64,000 nucleotides of DNA. Origin: JANNYA01 sp031422315 (GTDB taxonomy: Bacteria > Pseudomonadota > Gammaproteobacteria > Xanthomonadales > SZUA-5). The translations under genes and the position numbers were made by a program. This document shows, in pieces, positions 34,592-43,443 of the stretch. The first letter of the stretch is position 1. The number at the start of each line of letters is the position of its first letter. The DNA is taken from positions 124,001-188,000 of the forward strand of contig JANOQN010000068.1 of assembly GCA_031422315.1 (NCBI GenBank), in the 5' to 3' direction. The notes below the pieces were generated by a model. It saw nothing but the letters and a program-made list of their open reading frames with translations. It did not search any database and was not told where the DNA came from.

Positions 34592-36136
34592 GTGAATTTT
34601 CCCGAAAATCCCCAGCCGGAATCATCCGACTCAACTAACCCTGCGCCAAATTCCGAGCCCGCAAACTTCGGTATACCCGCGTGGCTGCCGAAATCCACGC
34701 AACTTTTATTGCCAAATCCGGGCGTTTGGAAAAGCCGACGCATCAAAAAACCTAAGCCGAGCGGCTTTAACTGGCAATTTATTGCGCCAGCCTTGCTGAT
34801 GATGCTGCTCGTGCAATCGATGTTCGTCTGGCAGCTGTTTGCGCCTGTAGAAGCGCTGATTGTGGAAGAAGAAATCGAGATTGAAATTCCGATTGATCTA
34901 TCAACACTGATTAGCGAAAGCGAGTTGGAGCCTGAGCCCGAACCCGAACCCGAACCCGAGCCTGCCAATAGCGCGCAAGCAAGTGCTGCGCCCGCGCCCA
35001 CCAATGCCGCTGCTGCAAAAGCCCTGCCAGTGCAAGCGCGGCCCATCGCAAGGCCCGCGCCTGAAATTGCAAAAGCCATCGTTACCGCGCCCAGTTTGGC
35101 AGTCAATATTCCAGCGTCAGCGCCCATCGCGCAGGCGAGTGAAGAACAAAGCGTGCAAAACAGTGAAAGCGAATCTGCGCCTGAAAAGATCGCGCCGATG
35201 ATGGAGCGCGCCGAGCAGGTGGTTGACACCCAAATCACGCTTACGCCCATGACGCCGCCGCCACCTGACATTGTCGAACCCATCCGCGAGGCTGCGCCGA
35301 TCGCCTTGGCTCCAGAACGGCCGTTTGAACTCGCGCCACCGATCATTGACCAGCCTGAGCCACTGGCACCCGATCCGGTTCGGGTTGCCACTTTGCCAGA
35401 GCGAGTTCGGCCCGAAAACGTTAAGCCGATTACACCCGAGCCCGCACCCAATTTAATTAAGCCCAGTATGAGCACGGAAATTGCAACGGTGCGCCCGGCA
35501 CTGATTCCTGCCGAAGCCATCCTGATTGAACGCACCGAGCGCGCCAAAATAGCGCCGATTGAACCGACAAGTATTACGCCTATCGACTCGCCTAGCGCGC
35601 TGGCATTGGCCAGTATTGCGCAGGCCGAGTCAGATGCGCCAAGCACAGCGGCTCAAACTAACAACACGAATGCGACTGCGCGAGTCGGCGATCAAACTGC
35701 GCAATCCTCTGATAGCCAAGCCATTACCCGCTCCGAATCGGACGGATCAGGATTAGATCTGTTGGGTGATCTCGCTGAAGCCGCCGCAGATCAGGCCGCG
35801 CAAAACGCCCCGAGTGATGGCCGCAATGCCTTTCGCCGATATGATGATCCGTTTGCCGACGACAAGCCAGACCGCCTCCGAGGCCTAAAATTGCGTGAGC
35901 CCCAGTTGTTTTTAGACCTCGCTAAATATTTAGTCGGCCAGCTTAATACCGTAGGCGCGCAATATGCGCTTGTACAATTGGGTTCAAATGAAGAGATCGA
36001 GGATTTTACCGATGTTGATTTGGGTCCGCTGATTAAGGCATGGATCGAGCTGCATCATGGTGATTTAAGCAAACAGTGTCGGCAAAACAACCCAGATTTG
36101 TCCGCCGCCATGCGCGACGTGCTGTGCGGTGGTTAA
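34592..36136 (+). CDS. TonB-like proline/glutamate-rich membrane-anchored protein
   Basis: A 514-residue protein starting at GTG 34592. Residues 1-58 are cytoplasmic and proline-rich, a single membrane helix follows (FIAPALLMMLLVQSMFVW), then an EPEPEPEP run and some 300 residues of low-complexity periplasmic linker rich in Pro, Ala and Glu. The C-terminal ~90 residues look folded (LRGLKLREPQLFLDLAKYLV, then VDLGPLIKAWIELHHGDLSK) and include two cysteines. The layout resembles TonB/TolA-type spanning proteins, but the C-terminal domain does not match TonB. No exbB or exbD is adjacent. Function unknown. Confidence 0.7.
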   Translation: MNFPENPQPESSDSTNPAPNSEPANFGIPAWLPKSTQLLLPNPGVWKSRRIKKPKPSGFNWQFIAPALLMMLLVQSMFVWQLFAPVEALIVEEEIEIEIPIDLSTLISESELEPEPEPEPEPEPANSAQASAAPAPTNAAAAKALPVQARPIARPAPEIAKAIVTAPSLAVNIPASAPIAQASEEQSVQNSESESAPEKIAPMMERAEQVVDTQITLTPMTPPPPDIVEPIREAAPIALAPERPFELAPPIIDQPEPLAPDPVRVATLPERVRPENVKPITPEPAPNLIKPSMSTEIATVRPALIPAEAILIERTERAKIAPIEPTSITPIDSPSALALASIAQAESDAPSTAAQTNNTNATARVGDQTAQSSDSQAITRSESDGSGLDLLGDLAEAAADQAAQNAPSDGRNAFRRYDDPFADDKPDRLRGLKLREPQLFLDLAKYLVGQLNTVGAQYALVQLGSNEEIEDFTDVDLGPLIKAWIELHHGDLSKQCRQNNPDLSAAMRDVLCGG

Positions 36137-36330
36137 CTAGCCCAGCCATTTCAAGGCTTTGAGTGAGCTAGCGAACATTCGAGCCGCCTTGTTTAGCGTT
36201 TACTTAACGAGTCACACACATTTCCATGAATGAAATACCGCATTGCAAGGCGGTGGTGTTACATTTCACGCGGTTTTAAACGCGGCTAAGCCGCTCAACC
36301 CAAGTTCGTTCAACAAATTAAGGATTCTCC

Positions 36331-37431
36331 ATGCTACGTAAAATGATGACACGCACAATTATTTCGGGCGCTGTTGCGATGAGCTTGTATAGCGCATCCG
36401 CCGTTGCACAAGACCAAGAAGGCCGCTGGTACGTCGCCCCGTATGTTGGCGCGGTGTTTAATGACAGCAAGCGTGATGCTGAAAATGCAGCGATTTTAGG
36501 TTTAGGCTTTGGCAAATACCTAACGCCAAACTTCTCACTCGAAGGCGAAGTAAATCGTTTTGACTCGGATTTAGAATTGACCGATGGCAGCTGGCAAGTC
36601 ACCGGTTTTGGCTTAACGGGCCGCTTGTATTTTGGCGGTGAAGGCTGGAAGCCTTATGCGATGTTAGGTGCAGGCACTGCACGCAGCGAGCGCGATGGCA
36701 GCAAAAAAGATTCCGGTTTTGACTTCAAAACCGGTCTGGGCTTGGAAAATGCGTTTTCCGACAATTTAAGCGCACGTTTTGAAGCGGTATATCGCTTCGT
36801 GCAAGATGAAAATTCGATCATCGGCGAAGATGATTACTCTGATTTCGGCGCGAACTTTGGTTTGGTATATGCGTTTGGCGAAGCGGGCGCTATGCCTGCT
36901 GCAAGTCCAGAAGCTGAAGCCATGGCAGAGCCAAAAGCTGAAATGATGGACGAGCCCGCACCGGTTGTCGAAGAGATGCCCGCAGCGTCCTCAGACGATA
37001 ACGATGGTGATGGCGTATTAAACGATTTAGATCGCTGCCCAACCACACCGGCTGGACAAATGGTTCAAAAAACCGATGGTTGCCCAGTTCAAGAAGTGAT
37101 TGATCTACGCGGCGTTAACTTTGATTTTGACAAGTGCACGCTCCGCACTGATGCCATCGCGATTTTGAACAATGCGGTTGAAGTGCTTAAAGGCAACGAC
37201 ATTAACGTGTCGGTCGAAGGCCACACCGATTCGGTTGGCTCTGACGCGTACAACGAAAAACTTTCCGATTGCCGCGCGAAAGTGGTATTGGATTATTTAG
37301 GCAGCAACGGCGTTCCTGACGGTAAAGTCACCGGTTCTAAAGGCTGGGGCGAAAGCAAGCCGATCGACAGCAATGAATCTGCTGAAGGCCGTGCCCGCAA
37401 TCGCCGCACAGAGTTGGTTCGTCAGAACTAG
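36331..37431 (+). CDS. OmpA-family outer-membrane protein with thrombospondin type-3-like linker
   Basis: A 366-residue protein. A signal peptide (cleavage near AVAQ) is followed by an eight-stranded barrel of about 170 residues (RWYVAPYVGAVFND ... DFGANFGLVYAFG). An Ala/Pro/Glu-rich hinge and a calcium-binding-type DNDGDGVLNDLDRCPTTPAG segment precede the OmpA_C domain (NFDFDKCTLRTDAI, VEGHTDSVGSDAYNEKLS, GRARNRRTELV), which binds peptidoglycan. AAGGA stands just before the ATG. The linear arrangement matches OprF/OmpA-like structural porins. A strong terminator follows. Confidence 0.93.
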   Translation: MLRKMMTRTIISGAVAMSLYSASAVAQDQEGRWYVAPYVGAVFNDSKRDAENAAILGLGFGKYLTPNFSLEGEVNRFDSDLELTDGSWQVTGFGLTGRLYFGGEGWKPYAMLGAGTARSERDGSKKDSGFDFKTGLGLENAFSDNLSARFEAVYRFVQDENSIIGEDDYSDFGANFGLVYAFGEAGAMPAASPEAEAMAEPKAEMMDEPAPVVEEMPAASSDDNDGDGVLNDLDRCPTTPAGQMVQKTDGCPVQEVIDLRGVNFDFDKCTLRTDAIAILNNAVEVLKGNDINVSVEGHTDSVGSDAYNEKLSDCRAKVVLDYLGSNGVPDGKVTGSKGWGESKPIDSNESAEGRARNRRTELVRQN

Positions 37432-37451
37432 TTCGAACGTTTGAAGTAGAT

Positions 37452-37482
37452 AAAAAAAAACCGCCGAAAGGCGGTTTTTTTT
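37452..37482 (+). terminator. Rho-independent terminator after the OmpA-family gene
   Basis: AAAAACCGCC, then GAAA, then GGCGGTTTTTTTT forms a GC stem with a tetraloop followed by a T-run. It lies 20 bases past the ompA-like stop and before the diguanylate cyclase gene. The A-tract on the other side would let it act in both directions. Confidence 0.93.
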
Positions 37483-37550
37483 ACGCCGCTGATTCTGCAC
37501 GCGAAGCACAATACGCGTTAACATCGCGCAGTCAATCTACCTCGAGCTTC

Positions 37551-38807
37551 ATGGACACAACACTCGCCCCGCGTGCTGCACCCGTTGAAATCCAAGCTGT
37601 GGTGCTGTTGATTGACGATCAGGCGATTATCGTAGAAGCGGTTCGCCGCCTGCTACTTGAACATCGTGATATTGAATTTCATGCCTGTTCTGAAGCGGCT
37701 CGTGCTGAAGAAACGGCCATGGAAGTGCTGCCGACCGTGATTTTGCAAGATCTTGAACTGGGCGATGAAAACGGCTTGGCGCTGGTTCGCCGATATCGTG
37801 CGAATTCCGCGCTGCGTGATCTGCCGGTGATTATTCTGTCATCCAGGGACGATGCGACTAGCAAGGTTGAAGCGTTTCGATCCGGTGCGAATGATTACGT
37901 CATTAAAATGCCGAGTGCACTTGAATTGGCCGCGCGGATTCGCTATCACAGTCAGGCTTATGTGTCGCATCAGCAGCGCCAAGCGGTTTTTCGTGCGTTG
38001 CAAGAAGGTCAGCGCGCTTTAAAAGCCAGAAATTTAGAGATCGAGCGGCAAAAAACGCTGCTGGAAGAACAAGCGCGCGCGCTGGAAAAAGCCAATAAGG
38101 AACTTGCCGAAAGCGCGTTCAGCGATCCGCTAACCAGCTTGCACAATCGGCGCTATTTTAAGACGTTTATTGAGCCTGAGCTTTTGAACTGGAAGCCGGA
38201 TCAGCGCCAACAGTACGACAGCAAACAGCGCCGAAACGATGGTGATGAGCGCATTTTGTACATTTTTGATTTGGATCACTTTAAGCAAATCAACGACAGC
38301 TATGGCCACGACGCCGGCGATGTCGTGCTCGTTGAAGTCGGCCGCCGCTTACAGCTGGCGATTCGCGCTGACGATGCGCTAATGCGCTGGGGCGGGGAAG
38401 AGTTTTTGGTGGTCTCGCGCCACGGCGCGCGTGAAACTGCGGATGTGTTGGCGAGCCGAATTCTAGCTGCGCTGGTTGGCGAGCCGATTATGGTGCCATC
38501 AGGGCACGCGCTGCGCGTCAGCGCGTCAATCGGCTGGGCGCCTTTTCCCTGGAATCGTGAAGCACCACAGTCAGTCGGTTTAGAGGACGTGTTGTTTATG
38601 GCCGACACCGCGGTCTATTTGAGCAAACGTGGCGGGCGTAACCGCGCTACTGGCGTATTACCAACAACGGGTGACTGGCCTGCTGAAGTGCGCCGAGCGG
38701 GCAAAGCCGCCCCTGATCGCTTGGCGCAGGAAACTAACGTTAGTCTGAGCTTTACGCTCGGCCCTGCCGCACCAACGTCAGCGCCAGAGCCGATGAGCGC
38801 AACGTGA
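37551..38807 (+). CDS. Response regulator diguanylate cyclase (REC-coiled coil-GGDEF)
   Basis: A 418-residue protein making cyclic di-GMP from two GTP. The receiver domain has VVLLIDDQAIIVEAV, the phosphorylated aspartate in ILQDLELGDENG, and NDYVIKMPSALEL with the conserved lysine. A helical linker follows (IERQKTLLEEQARALEKANK). The GGDEF domain has SDPLTSLHNRRYF, FDLDHFKQINDSYGHDAGD, and the active site RWGGEEFLVV. RADD five residues before GGEEF fits the product-inhibition I-site. The layout is that of WspR/PleD-like regulators. Its stop overlaps the start of the ACMSD-like gene (GTGA). Confidence 0.95.
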   Translation: MDTTLAPRAAPVEIQAVVLLIDDQAIIVEAVRRLLLEHRDIEFHACSEAARAEETAMEVLPTVILQDLELGDENGLALVRRYRANSALRDLPVIILSSRDDATSKVEAFRSGANDYVIKMPSALELAARIRYHSQAYVSHQQRQAVFRALQEGQRALKARNLEIERQKTLLEEQARALEKANKELAESAFSDPLTSLHNRRYFKTFIEPELLNWKPDQRQQYDSKQRRNDGDERILYIFDLDHFKQINDSYGHDAGDVVLVEVGRRLQLAIRADDALMRWGGEEFLVVSRHGARETADVLASRILAALVGEPIMVPSGHALRVSASIGWAPFPWNREAPQSVGLEDVLFMADTAVYLSKRGGRNRATGVLPTTGDWPAEVRRAGKAAPDRLAQETNVSLSFTLGPAAPTSAPEPMSAT

Positions 38808-39808
38808 TTGTCATCGACACGCACGCGCATATTTTGCCGCGTGATTGGCCTAATCTAGCCGAGCAGTTTGGTGACCCTCGTTACCCAATCATTGATCACA
38901 GTAATGCTCAGCACCGTATTTACAAAGACGGTAAATTTTTTCGCGAGATATGGCCAAATGCCTGGGATCCAGAGCTGCGTAGCGCGCAATACGCCGAATT
39001 TGGTGTCGATATGCAGGTGCTATCCACCGTTCCGGTCATGTTTTGTTATTGGGCAGAAGGCGCACGCGCGCAGATACTACACCGCGCACTAAATCAACAT
39101 ATGGCGGAGGTTTGCCGCGCGCACCCGGCGCACTATTTCGCGCTCGCTACAGTGCCGCTGCAAGATCCGGAACTGGCGATTACCGAACTTGAGTTTTGCG
39201 CGAATCAGCTGCGTTTGCACGGCGTGCAAATTGGCTCGCACATCGGTCAATGGAATTTAGATGCGCCGGAACTGCGCGATTTTTTTGCTGCGTGCCAAGC
39301 GCTCGATATGGCAGTGCTGGTACATCCGTGGGACATGATGGCGGCGATGGATATGCCCAAGTATTGGCTGCCTTGGTTGGTCGGCATGCCGGCTGAGCAA
39401 TCTAGAGCGGCCTGTTCGCTGATTTTTGGCGGCGTGTTGGAGCAATTTCCCAATCTACGGATTGCCTTAGCGCACGGTGGCGGCGCGTTTCCGTATTCGA
39501 TTGGCCGAATTGAGCATGGTTTTGTCATGCGGCCCGATTTAGTCGCCACCGATTGCACCGAAAATCCGCGCGTGGCGATGAAAAAGCTCTGGTTTGACAG
39601 CTGCGTGCACGATGCGCGCGCACTGCATTATTTGCTCGATACCGTCGGCGATGAACGCGTCATGCTGGGCACCGATTTCCCATTCCCGCTGGGTGAACAG
39701 GCGCCTGGTGCATTGGTTCGCGCACAGGTGCTTGATCCAAACCGACAAAAGCAAATCTTGCAGCAAAGCGCTTTGGATTGGCTCGGCGCACGCGCCTTGC
39801 GCATATGA
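38804..39808 (+). CDS. Amidohydrolase of the ACMSD family (2-amino-3-carboxymuconate-6-semialdehyde decarboxylase-like)
   Basis: A 334-residue metal-dependent decarboxylase. VIDTHAHILPRDWPNL has the first two metal-binding histidines. The family stretch FREIWPNAWDPELR followed by LSTVPVMFCYWAEGAR is close to ACMSD. Other metal and catalytic positions are HPWDMMAAMDM, ALAHGGGAFPY and MLGTDFPFPLG. ACMSD acts in tryptophan/kynurenine or 3-hydroxyanthranilate degradation, diverting flux away from quinolinate. The start is GTG at 38804, inside the cyclase stop codon. No other kynurenine genes are nearby, so the exact substrate stays open. Confidence 0.85.
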   Translation: MIVIDTHAHILPRDWPNLAEQFGDPRYPIIDHSNAQHRIYKDGKFFREIWPNAWDPELRSAQYAEFGVDMQVLSTVPVMFCYWAEGARAQILHRALNQHMAEVCRAHPAHYFALATVPLQDPELAITELEFCANQLRLHGVQIGSHIGQWNLDAPELRDFFAACQALDMAVLVHPWDMMAAMDMPKYWLPWLVGMPAEQSRAACSLIFGGVLEQFPNLRIALAHGGGAFPYSIGRIEHGFVMRPDLVATDCTENPRVAMKKLWFDSCVHDARALHYLLDTVGDERVMLGTDFPFPLGEQAPGALVRAQVLDPNRQKQILQQSALDWLGARALRI

Positions 39809-39818
39809 CCCGAGCAAT

Positions 39819-39845
39819 AAAAAACCGGCATTTGCCGGTTTTTTA
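39819..39845. terminator. Bidirectional Rho-independent terminator
   Basis: AAAAAACCGGCATTTGCCGG then TTTTTT is a symmetric stem with A- and T-tracts on either side. It sits between the convergent ACMSD-like and lipoprotein genes and can serve both. Confidence 0.92.
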
Positions 39846-39874
39846 TTTGGACTAGCTTTAGTTTAAGCTGCGAA

Positions 39875-41599
39875 CTAATTTAACTCGGCAGCCTGTTTAA
39901 TTTCAACGCCGTTGCCACTGAATTGCATGCTGAATTCAACACTTTTCATTAGCCCCATGGCTTTTTGACCAAGCGCTAGCATGGCTTTGGCTGATTCAAG
40001 TTCGGAATCACCCGCTGGCGCTGTTTTCATGGATTGCTCGGCGCTTTGGTACATTAGCTTCATCAATTCGCCGCCGTATTTGTATTCCAGAAAAATCGGC
40101 GCGCCGGGTTTCGCGATGGCGATTTTACTCAGCTCAGCATTTGAGTTTGCGCCCAGGCCAATCGCCAGCAGGTTGTTGCCACGCACGAGATGCAGCGGTT
40201 CTTTAGCAATGCTTTCATCGACCATAGCCAACATATCGCCAGAAATCGGCACGGTTTTGCCGACTTCAAGTGTGGCAGGCAGTGTGCCCAACATGCCGGC
40301 CGCTTGAGCTTGCATCATGCCGTAAACCGCTTCGGTTTGATCGGTATAAACCGCGACAATGCCGGAAATTGCTTTGGGCTTGGGCTTTTCACCGCTAAAA
40401 TCGAGCTCGAGTTTGTCCAGGCTAAAGCCAAAACCTTTCACCATGCCAGCCATGCCTAAAGCCGGATTAGCGAGCGATTCTTTAAGCTCCGCCGCGTTCT
40501 TGTTGAGCTCGGAGAGCTTGTCGCACTGATACGGCGCGGCTAACACCAAATTGGCTTGGGCGCGCAGATAGTTCATGGTGTTCATTGGATCAATCGACAT
40601 GGAAAATCCACCAACGCCGGTTGGGCCATAGGCCGGCGAGGGTGCAACAATTGCCGCTAGCGCTTTGGCGCGCTCAGGTGCCAGCTCTAAAATAAAATTT
40701 TGATGCATGGATTTGGCTTCGAACTTGGTAAAGCCGAATGCTACGTTGGGAACAATACCGGCAATTTGTTTGAATTCCTTCAAGCAAACTGCGCTGGGTT
40801 TTTCTATTTTTTCGCTTTGCAAGCCGATAAACCCGTTTTCTATCGCATTGGCTTTGCCGCCAAGAAAATCGACAAATGCGCTTGGGTTTAGAAATCCTAC
40901 GCCATCATCAGTAAAGCTATGTTTTTTCTGAGTGGCTGCTAAGCGTTCGGCAATTTCAGTTGCGTTAATTGGTTTCGCGGGGGCGAGCAGTTCCAGCATT
41001 TCAGCGCTAGCTTTGGCGGGTGCTGCGCTGATGATTATTTGGTTATTTTGAATAAAAACAACAAGTTGAACCTCGTCACTGCCGGCGCGAATCAAAGCGC
41101 CAGCACCGAATTTTTCTTCTTGCAGCGGTGCTTTTGCGTTTTTTGCAACGCGCTGCAGTAGTGCCTGAATTTTTGCCTCGTCGCTAATTTGCATACGAAA
41201 CACCGGCACTAGGCCTACGCCGTAAAAAGCGGTCAATGCGCTGGGTTTAAAACCGGCGTTTTCCATATCTTTATCAGATTTGAAAGCGGCCATCTCAGCA
41301 ACTAGCGATTTTACAAACGCAAATGCCTGAGCGCTTTCGGGATTGACTTCGTCTTTTTTGCGCATGTCCGCTTCAAGCAAATCAAACAAGGCCGCATAGT
41401 CTTTCGCAAATGGCGAATAGGTATCGCGCAACGAATTAATCGTGTCTGGATTCATCGGGCTTAAGTTAGCTAGTACGTAAGGTGAATCACTTGGCACGTA
41501 GGCTAGGGGCAGCGTGGCTTCATCATCGCCACAGCTAGCGAGGGCAATACAAAACGCCAATGCGCTTAGTTTAAGGCTGGATTTGATTAAATTCGACAT
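39875..41599 (-). CDS. Predicted lipoprotein of unknown function
   Basis: A 574-residue protein with a lipoprotein signal: LSALAFCIALASCGDDE, where the lipobox is LASC and the following acidic residues may keep it in the inner membrane. The mature part begins YVPSDSPYVLANLSPMN, resembling the start of DUF3352-like proteins, and consists of repeated mixed alpha/beta segments. The family is not certain. Good GGAAAC ribosome site before the ATG. The malate synthase gene is 30 bases upstream on the same strand, so both are probably co-transcribed. Confidence 0.75.
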   Translation of the reverse strand: MSNLIKSSLKLSALAFCIALASCGDDEATLPLAYVPSDSPYVLANLSPMNPDTINSLRDTYSPFAKDYAALFDLLEADMRKKDEVNPESAQAFAFVKSLVAEMAAFKSDKDMENAGFKPSALTAFYGVGLVPVFRMQISDEAKIQALLQRVAKNAKAPLQEEKFGAGALIRAGSDEVQLVVFIQNNQIIISAAPAKASAEMLELLAPAKPINATEIAERLAATQKKHSFTDDGVGFLNPSAFVDFLGGKANAIENGFIGLQSEKIEKPSAVCLKEFKQIAGIVPNVAFGFTKFEAKSMHQNFILELAPERAKALAAIVAPSPAYGPTGVGGFSMSIDPMNTMNYLRAQANLVLAAPYQCDKLSELNKNAAELKESLANPALGMAGMVKGFGFSLDKLELDFSGEKPKPKAISGIVAVYTDQTEAVYGMMQAQAAGMLGTLPATLEVGKTVPISGDMLAMVDESIAKEPLHLVRGNNLLAIGLGANSNAELSKIAIAKPGAPIFLEYKYGGELMKLMYQSAEQSMKTAPAGDSELESAKAMLALGQKAMGLMKSVEFSMQFSGNGVEIKQAAELN

Positions 41600-41629
41600 G
41601 GAGTTTCCGAGGTTTAGGAGATTGAAAAA

Positions 41630-43231
41630 CTAAGCTGCTTCACGCCGAATAATCTCCGCATACGCGCTCAGCGTTAGAAAACTCGGGAACTCAGCGCTAA
41701 ACACAAACTGGCTCAACATGAGGCCCGCTTGATCTAGATCAGCAGCGGGTAGTTTAAGCGGATTATTCAGCTCAATTTTGCGGCGCTCGTCCAACATCAG
41801 CGTTTCAATCAGGCTGTGTTCGATAATCTTGCCATCGTCTAACTTGGCGCTGTGGCGATTCCAATGCCACAGCTGCGCTCTAGATATCTCCGCTGTCGCG
41901 GCATCTTCCATTAAATTGTGGATCGGCACGCAGCCCAAACCGCCAACCCAAGCCGCTAAATATTGCAGTGCTACATTGATGTTATTGCGCAAACCCGCTT
42001 CAGTAATCGTGCCCGCTTGAGGCGCCAGCAGTTCCACAGCAGTCGGTTTGCTGTGATTGCGAATGTGCAGCTGATTAGCATTTGGCATGTGCCGATTGAA
42101 TATCCCCATCGCCAGTGGCACTAGGGCAGGGTGCGCAACCCACGTGCCGTCGTGGCCATCGCTGGCTTCACGTTCTTTATCAGCCTGCACTTTTGCCAGC
42201 GCGGCGCTATTGGCAGCTTCGTCGTTTTTAATCGGAATTTGTGCGGCCATGCCGCCCATGGCAAACGCGCCGCGCCGGTGGCAAGTGTCGATTAGCAATT
42301 TAGAATATGCGCGTAAAAACCCTTGCGCCATCGTCACCTGCGCGCGATCCGGCAGCACACGGCTGGCATCAGATTGAAAGGCGCGAATGTAGCTAAAAAT
42401 ATAATCCCAGCGCCCGCAGTTAAGCCCGACGATATGCTCGCGCAGCTCAAACAGAATTTCATCCATCTCAAATGCGGCGAGAATGGTTTCGATCAAAATC
42501 GTGCATTTGGTTGAGCCGTGCGGCAGTTCGAGATAATCTTCTGAAAAATCAATTACTTGATTCCAAAGTCTAGCTTCCAAGTGCGATTCAAGTTTTGGCA
42601 GATAGAAATACGCGCCTGAGCCATTCGCCAACGCGGTTTTGGCGTTGTGAAATAAATACAGCCCAAAATCAAACAGCGCGCCCGACATCGCCTTACCATC
42701 TTGCAGGACATGCGCTTCATCCAAATGCCATCCGCGCGGGCGTACCAGCAAGGTCGCGATTTGAGGATTGAGCTGATAGGCCTTTCCTTCGGGCGAGGTG
42801 AAGCTTAAATCGCGTGCGTTCGCGCCGATCATATTGAGCTGGCCTTCGATCACATTGCGCCAGCTTGGCGCGTTGGAATCTTCAAAATCGGCCATGAACA
42901 CTTTAGCGCCAGAATTTAGCGCGTTGATCACCATTTTCTTTTCAACTGGCCCGGTAATTTCGACTCGGCGATCTTGCAAATCAGCTGGAATAGGCGCCAC
43001 GCGCCAGTTAGTTTCCCGAACGTGCCGAGTGCTTTCCAAAAAATCAGGTAGCTCACCTGCATTGAGACGCTTTTGCCGGTCTGCGCGGCGCGCCAGAAGC
43101 GCCTGACGATCTTGCTCGAATCGTGCGGAAAGCGCAGCAATAAAATCTATCGCAGCATCACTCAAAATTTGAGCTTGACCGGCTATCAGCGGCGCGCGAA
43201 TCGTCAAAGCGTGGGGGTTAACTGGCTGCAT
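41630..43231 (-). CDS. aceB: Malate synthase A
   Basis: A 533-residue enzyme that condenses glyoxylate and acetyl-CoA to malate in the glyoxylate shunt. Signatures are FMADFEDSNAPSW, VRPRGWHLDEAHVLQDG, YLPKLESHLEARLWNQVI, ILIETILAAFEMDEIL, LNCGRWDYIFSYI, and RRGAFAMGGMAAQIPIK. Isocitrate lyase, the partner enzyme, is not in the window, whereas in enteric bacteria aceA follows aceB directly. Its start faces the M48 protease gene across ~200 bases that should hold both promoters. Confidence 0.97.
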   Translation of the reverse strand: MQPVNPHALTIRAPLIAGQAQILSDAAIDFIAALSARFEQDRQALLARRADRQKRLNAGELPDFLESTRHVRETNWRVAPIPADLQDRRVEITGPVEKKMVINALNSGAKVFMADFEDSNAPSWRNVIEGQLNMIGANARDLSFTSPEGKAYQLNPQIATLLVRPRGWHLDEAHVLQDGKAMSGALFDFGLYLFHNAKTALANGSGAYFYLPKLESHLEARLWNQVIDFSEDYLELPHGSTKCTILIETILAAFEMDEILFELREHIVGLNCGRWDYIFSYIRAFQSDASRVLPDRAQVTMAQGFLRAYSKLLIDTCHRRGAFAMGGMAAQIPIKNDEAANSAALAKVQADKEREASDGHDGTWVAHPALVPLAMGIFNRHMPNANQLHIRNHSKPTAVELLAPQAGTITEAGLRNNINVALQYLAAWVGGLGCVPIHNLMEDAATAEISRAQLWHWNRHSAKLDDGKIIEHSLIETLMLDERRKIELNNPLKLPAADLDQAGLMLSQFVFSAEFPSFLTLSAYAEIIRREAA

Positions 43232-43443
43232 GCAAAGTGCTCGATAGAAGTGAGCGGCAATCTAGCCACAACGGGCTGGAGTGAACAAGCTGAAACGGGT
43301 AAAAATCTGCTGGGTAGGGTTTGCTTGAACAGAAGCAGTGGTTTTGATGGGCAAGCCATTGCATTGTATTTTGCACATTGAATTAGGTTACGCGCGATAA
43401 CTTGATTATAATTTCTGCACACTTTTTTAACTTTGGATCAACT

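Noticed and set aside
34543..35646. 367-residue Ser/Gly/Ala-rich protein on the minus strand
   Set aside because: It is antisense to the Pro/Glu-rich linker of the TonB-like protein, whose skewed codons keep the opposite frame open.
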